Part shown: piece after piece, positions 3,661 to 5,688 of the stretch
Layout: each line of letters begins with the position of its first letter
How positions within the stretch are numbered: the first letter of the stretch is position 1
NCBI GenBank assembly: GCA_964584415.1
Contig: CAZOZX010000126.1
Coordinates: 1-5,688, forward strand
DNA length: 5,688 nt
Direction of reading: 5' to 3'
Origin: PHAA01 sp964584415
GTDB lineage: Bacteria; Bacillota; Syntrophomonadia; Syntrophomonadales; Syntrophomonadaceae
Program-made: the position numbers and the translations under genes
The notes under the pieces: generated by a model
Told to the model about the DNA's origin: nothing
Database searches by the model: none
Seen by the model: the letters and a program-made list of their open reading frames with translations, nothing else

Positions 3661-5688
3661 ATGCATGCATCAATTAACTGGCTTAAAGAATATATAAATT
3701 TTACCTGGACAGCTGAAGAGTTGGCCCATCGCTTAACCATGGCGGGGATAGCCATAGAAGGAGTGGAGGAAGTCAATGACGATGAGGTATTGGCATTGGA
3801 CCTCACCCCCAATCGCGGAGATTGCCTGGGCATTATCAATTTAGCCCGAGAAATTGGAGCTTTGACTGGAAGTGAGTTGTCCATACCTGAGGTTGTTCTT
3901 GCCGAAGGGAAGGAATCAATCAACAACTATATAAAGGTTGAAATCGCTGCTCCTGATCTTTGTCCTCGATACACGGCCCGGGTAGTGAAAAACGTCAAGA
4001 TAAAGGCCTCTCCGGAATGGATGCAGGCTAGATTGCTCAGTTGCGGAGTGCGTCCCATAAATAGCGTAGTGGATGTTACCAATTACGTTATGCTCGAATG
4101 CAACCAACCCCTGCATGCTTTTGATTACGATCTCTTAAGCGACGCTAAGAAGATTTTGGTTCGTCGGGCTTATGCCGGGGAAAGGATTACAACTCTGGAT
4201 GGAGTGGACCGGGAGCTTAACCAGGATTCGCTGCTAATTACGGATAATGGTCGGCCGGTAGCCTTGGCCGGAATAATGGGGGGCCAAAATACTGAAATCG
4301 GTGAACAGACCGTGAATGTATTACTTGAGTCTGCTTTTTTCCAGAATACCGGAATCAGAAAAACTTCGCGTTTGTTAGGTCTGAGAAGTGATTCGTCCAT
4401 TCGTTTTGAAAAGGGGACGGACGTCAACGGAGTAGTCTATGCTGTTGATCGGGCCGCTGCTTTGCTGCAGCAACTTGCGGAAGGAGAGGTAGTTGATGGA
4501 GTCTATGACTGCTATCCCCAGGAGTTAGCACCGAGGACAGTGTTATTAAGACCAACACGGGTTAATTATGTTTTGGGAACCTCACTTTCGCCAGATGAGG
4601 TAAAACAATATATCAGTAGTTTGAGGTTTGTTTGGGTTGACGAAAGTGGCGATTTAAGAGTTCAGATTCCTTCATACCGGCCTGATATCGATCAGGAGGT
4701 GGACCTAATAGAGGAAGTTGCTCGATTGCATGGTTATGAGAATATCCCTGCCGAACTGCCTCTGGGCATTACCACACCGGGAGGGTTGACTCCATTTCAA
4801 AAGTTTCGCGATAAACTAGCCAATTTTATGATCGGCAGTTTCTATGAGACGGTGAACTATAGTTTTGTAAGTGCAAGATTCTTTGATATGATGAGGCTGC
4901 CCCAGGATAGCCCCCTGCGAGATGTAGTTAGAATTGCGAATCCTCTTTCCGAAGAACAGAGTATAATGCGTACCCTGCTTTTACCTGGCTTGTTGGAAAC
5001 CCTAAGCCGGAACTTGGCTCGGAAAAACATCAATATGACTTTCTTTGAAATAGGGTCGGTCTTTCACCCCCGGTTGACGGCGCAGCCGGAAGAGGTGCTC
5101 AAGTTGGCTGCTGTGGCCGCGGGACAGCAGGAAGCAGGATGGTTCAAATCTGAAATAGAGATGGATTTTTACTACCTAAAGGGAATTGTTGAGAAATTGT
5201 TCGATTCATTAGGTATTGCTGGCGTTAGTTGGAAAGAATGCGTTGATCCAGGCTATCACCCGGGGCGTTCCGCTGTTATAACCTGCCAGGACGAAGTCTT
5301 GGGGACGATAGGAGAAATTCATCCCCTGGTGCTGCAGAACTTTGATATCAAACCACGAGCTTGTGCGTTTGAGCTCGATGTTCATAAATTATTCGACCTC
5401 TCACAGCTCAAAGTTATGGTAGAAGGAATACCTCGATATCCTGCAGTGGAAAGGGATTTGGCATTAGTAGTTAAAGACGATATGCAAGCCATTGACGCCT
5501 TGAACATAATTCGTGATGCGGGTGGCTCTTTGCTTAAAAACGTGACGATATTCGATGTCTATTCCGGGGAACAGGTGGCGGAAGGGCGAAAAAGTCTTGC
5601 TTTCAAAATGATATTCCAGGCTGAGGATCGTACCTTGACCGAGGCAGAAGTAAATAACAACATGGAAGAAATCCGACTACAATTGGGA
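3661..5688 (+). CDS. pheT: Phenylalanyl-tRNA synthetase beta subunit, partial at the 3' end, lacking the OB/tRNA_bind domain
   Basis: PheT partners PheS, and its B3/B4 module hydrolyses mischarged Tyr-tRNA-Phe. The frame is open from ATG 3661 to the window end (676 residues), probably about ten residues short of its stop. AGGGGGTG (3648-3655) overlaps the pheS stop and serves as ribosome binding site. Domains: B1 (1 to about 90, with TPNRGDCL at 49-56); B3/B4 editing (about 95-285, with QPLHAFD 149-155, AGIMGG 203-208, LLESAFF 221-227, LGLRSDSSIRFEKGTD 239-254); B5 (about 297-364, with PSYRPDIDQEVDLIEE 337-352); the catalytic-like B6/B7 (about 375-580, with FEIGSVF 462-468 and YHPGRSA 532-538); and the FDX-ACB anticodon-binding domain (from IPRYPAVERDLALVV, 590 onward). 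Oddity: the EMAP-II-like OB domain B2, normally about 115 residues inserted near residue 39, is absent, and EGVEEV runs directly into NDDEVLALDLTPNRGD. Expected total is about 685 residues against about 800 in B. subtilis. Confidence 0.97.
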   Translation, partial: MHASINWLKEYINFTWTAEELAHRLTMAGIAIEGVEEVNDDEVLALDLTPNRGDCLGIINLAREIGALTGSELSIPEVVLAEGKESINNYIKVEIAAPDLCPRYTARVVKNVKIKASPEWMQARLLSCGVRPINSVVDVTNYVMLECNQPLHAFDYDLLSDAKKILVRRAYAGERITTLDGVDRELNQDSLLITDNGRPVALAGIMGGQNTEIGEQTVNVLLESAFFQNTGIRKTSRLLGLRSDSSIRFEKGTDVNGVVYAVDRAAALLQQLAEGEVVDGVYDCYPQELAPRTVLLRPTRVNYVLGTSLSPDEVKQYISSLRFVWVDESGDLRVQIPSYRPDIDQEVDLIEEVARLHGYENIPAELPLGITTPGGLTPFQKFRDKLANFMIGSFYETVNYSFVSARFFDMMRLPQDSPLRDVVRIANPLSEEQSIMRTLLLPGLLETLSRNLARKNINMTFFEIGSVFHPRLTAQPEEVLKLAAVAAGQQEAGWFKSEIEMDFYYLKGIVEKLFDSLGIAGVSWKECVDPGYHPGRSAVITCQDEVLGTIGEIHPLVLQNFDIKPRACAFELDVHKLFDLSQLKVMVEGIPRYPAVERDLALVVKDDMQAIDALNIIRDAGGSLLKNVTIFDVYSGEQVAEGRKSLAFKMIFQAEDRTLTEAEVNNNMEEIRLQLG

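Noticed and set aside
3661..3670. ATGCATGCAT palindrome at the pheT start as an operator
   Set aside because: It is a short repeat formed by the start codon and a His-Ala codon pair, inside the reading frame, with no second copy or context.

Overview
The window holds a conserved translation gene block of a low- to moderate-GC Gram-positive bacterium: infC-rpmI-rplT, a SpoU-family RNA methyltransferase gene, and pheS-pheT. The class Clostridia fits best. The evidence is strong AAGGAGG-type ribosome binding sites, a T-box in front of pheST, an infC leader of the Firmicutes L20 type, a cysteine-rich CxxC/CxxC insert in PheS, and the methyltransferase-pheS neighbourhood also found in Bacillus (ysgA-pheST). 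A Syntrophomonas/Desulfotomaculum-like lineage is a guess from the protein sequences only. All genes are on the + strand.

Layout. Bases 1-150 are the infC leader, with a hairpin, a terminator and a possible competing pairing; this is the place where L20 is expected to attenuate the operon. IF3 (165-719, TTG start or possibly ATC), L35 (723-917) and L20 (940-1293) follow, closed by a strong intrinsic terminator at 1316-1348. The SpoU methyltransferase (1387-2169) comes next. Bases 2170-2626 contain no gene but carry a possible promoter and a complete T-box leader. The T-box reads a UUC (Phe) specifier, has a textbook antiterminator and terminator, and controls pheS (2627-3649) and pheT (3661 to beyond the window end).

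The genes serve translation. IF3 controls initiation, L35 and L20 are 50S proteins with L20 as the expected feedback sensor, the methyltransferase probably modifies rRNA, and PheS/PheT form the alpha2beta2 phenylalanyl-tRNA synthetase, induced when tRNA-Phe is uncharged.

The most unusual observation is in pheT. The gene is open and intact, but the encoded beta subunit lacks the whole N-terminal OB-fold (EMAP-II/tRNA_bind, B2) domain normally inserted in domain B1. Residues up to about 38 run directly into the motif that normally follows some 115 residues later. Editing (B3/B4), B5, catalytic-like and anticodon-binding domains are all present. I found no mobile element, CRISPR array, tRNA or rRNA, and no sign of a wholly new system.
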